Below, one piece after another: positions 43,321-44,430 of a stretch of 44,430 nt of DNA; the first letter of the stretch is position 1; every line of letters begins with the position of its first letter. Below the pieces are notes generated by a model. That model searched no databases. It was not told where the DNA came from and worked only from the letters and a program-made list of their open reading frames with translations. This DNA comes from Hypsibius dujardini (taxonomy: Eukaryota > Tardigrada > Eutardigrada > Parachela > Hypsibiidae). Position numbers and translations under genes: made by a program. The stretch spans positions 1 through 44,430 of the forward strand of contig LRSR01010422.1 of the NCBI GenBank assembly GCA_001579985.1, given 5' to 3'.

Positions 43321-44286
43321 GTTTTTGAAGAGTCCTAACGTTTGCTTGGTCCAGCCATCCGTTTCTCGGTCGAACGGACCGCTGCCATGGCCGTGGGTTA
43401 CCCGTCATCTGCAAGTCGATGGAACCTGTGACGCTTGACGGACTGTCCACTACATGCTCGGACCATCTATCTACCAGTTGTCCAGCCCCCTTGAACGAAC
43501 TGTCTGTCACTGTGGCATACCGTCCACTGCTCCGGCCAGCTACCGGTTGTCCGTTTCTCCGTTACTCCGTCACGCCGCCTCCCATAGCTAAAGCGGTGTA
43601 GGAGCTTAGGTTAGTACTATTAATGATGCCCAAGGCAGTAATTTTACTTGCTCAAACGTATGAAGGATTTTGCCGTCCATTTGAAGGAGCCCTAATTCCG
43701 CCTATTCATACGCAAGACCCGTGACCGACAAACAATCCACCGAAAACTTTAACTCTTTGTCTAAAATCTTTTCTTGTAAGATTCGCGGTGGTGGTTACGC
43801 GATTGTTCCAGCGCCGCGGAGTGTCGACATGACTTTGTGCTTTTCCTTCCTCCACCCCTTTCTTTTGTTTAGCATGCACTGCGCCGGCAAAGTAAACAAC
43901 GAAAAAACTCGCAGCGGAATTACCGTTCGTTCATGCAAATAAATAAACTTGCATTTCCTATTATTATAATATTAACCAGCTTGTTATTTGCAAAAGACCC
44001 CGTACAGTCAGCAGAATTGTTTATGGCGTGGGTGTCTGAGGCGGGAGAGTCCAATAACATGCGATGTGTGGTTTAAAATATTTAAGACTGCTGCGGTAGG
44101 CATTACTCTTTTCCTCTCCACCTCTAATTACCGAAAGTGCGGTAAGTGAATATATCTGTCCGCCTTCTTCAGTTGGCTTTGAGACACTTCACTTGAAAAC
44201 GGATCTGCGCTGTGGAAAGTTGAGTTACGGTCCGGACATCCCTTGCGTAGTATCATTGTGTAATTATCCGTCTGTTGTTGTGGAAA

Positions 44287-44430
44287 ATGGGATTTCTTAC
44301 GGAAATGTCGTGTTTCACCCTTTTTTTGGTGTCCGTGACTGGACTGCTGATTGCGTCTGGAACCCATGCGCAACAGGCTAGTAGTCTGTCCCTGACGCAG
44401 TGTCCGCTTGGATGGACTAATGTCCGGACC
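44287..44430 (+). CDS. C-type lectin-like protein, first exon only (runs off the window)
   Basis: Open from ATG at 44287 to the last base (48 codons). A signal peptide (MGFLTEMSCFTLFLVSVTGL through SGTHAQQ) is followed by LTQCPLGWTNVRT, the CP-GW start of a C-type lectin domain, as in the lectin at 24247 (CPYGWVKQGKSCYF). The rest lies outside the window, so both the domain call and the start are provisional. No splice donor is reached before the edge. Confidence 0.55.
   Translation, partial: MGFLTEMSCFTLFLVSVTGLLIASGTHAQQASSLSLTQCPLGWTNVRT

Larger units (their letters stand above)
39664..44286. other. 4.6-kb gene-free stretch before the right-edge lectin
   Basis: Contents: a TA-flanked MITE (39816-39948), AT-rich DNA (40080-40450), a long-armed inverted repeat (41173-41549) and a degenerate aaccgtcgaaccg repeat (about 43100-43320). 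An AATAAA lies near 40390. Open frames, including reverse-strand ones at 41538-41927 and 43094-43510, show no motif or signal peptide and were not called. Confidence 0.5.

Noticed and set aside
43094-43510. 138-codon reverse frame rich in RRLE
   Set aside because: It arises from the degenerate AACCGTCGAACC repeat and has no recognisable protein features.

Overview
The window is eukaryotic nuclear DNA from a compact animal genome. Genes are split by short GT-AG introns (about 70 to 700 bp), most proteins start with a secretory signal peptide, and the families are animal ones: tetraspanin, SUMO, DOMON protein, metallothionein, chitin-binding mucin, C-type lectins, alpha-carbonic anhydrase, CRH-binding protein and a ZP-like protein. 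A C-terminal chitin-binding (peritrophin-like) domain on a giant mucin and roughly one gene per 4 kb suggest a small-genome invertebrate, probably an ecdysozoan. A tardigrade would fit, but the sequence alone does not prove it.

Layout, left to right: the 3' part of a tetraspanin gene (+, 71-1974); a complete three-exon SUMO gene (+, 2859-3355); a four-exon secreted DOMON-domain protein (-, 7936-5357); a three-exon metallothionein (+, 10527-11043); an eight-exon, about 2082-residue Ser/Thr/Asn-rich mucin with a C-terminal chitin-binding domain (+, 13016-21298); tRNA-Glu(TTC) (+, 21667-21738); a four-exon C-type lectin-like protein (-, 24247-22144); a five-exon extracellular alpha-carbonic anhydrase, probably GPI-anchored (+, 26604-28904); a seven-exon CRH-binding protein orthologue (-, 33176-30803); a three-exon ZP-like secreted protein (+, 38038-39663); and the first exon of another lectin-like gene running off the right edge (+, 44287 onward). 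All internal exon chains were joined by hand and keep frame from start to stop.

The genes do not form a pathway. Their common theme is the cell surface and extracellular space (matrix, chitin, metal, peptide hormone), with SUMO as the nuclear and cytosolic exception.

The non-genic DNA is unusually structured. Arrays built on CTGT/ACAG occur in introns of at least four genes and between genes. There are also about nine short inverted-repeat (MITE-like) elements. Four of these carry TA duplications and CTGT/CAGT-type ends, and one of them supplies the T of a splice donor. Other repeats include a 95-bp tandem array, a 32-bp intronic minisatellite and four 27-bp repeats just upstream of the carbonic anhydrase start.
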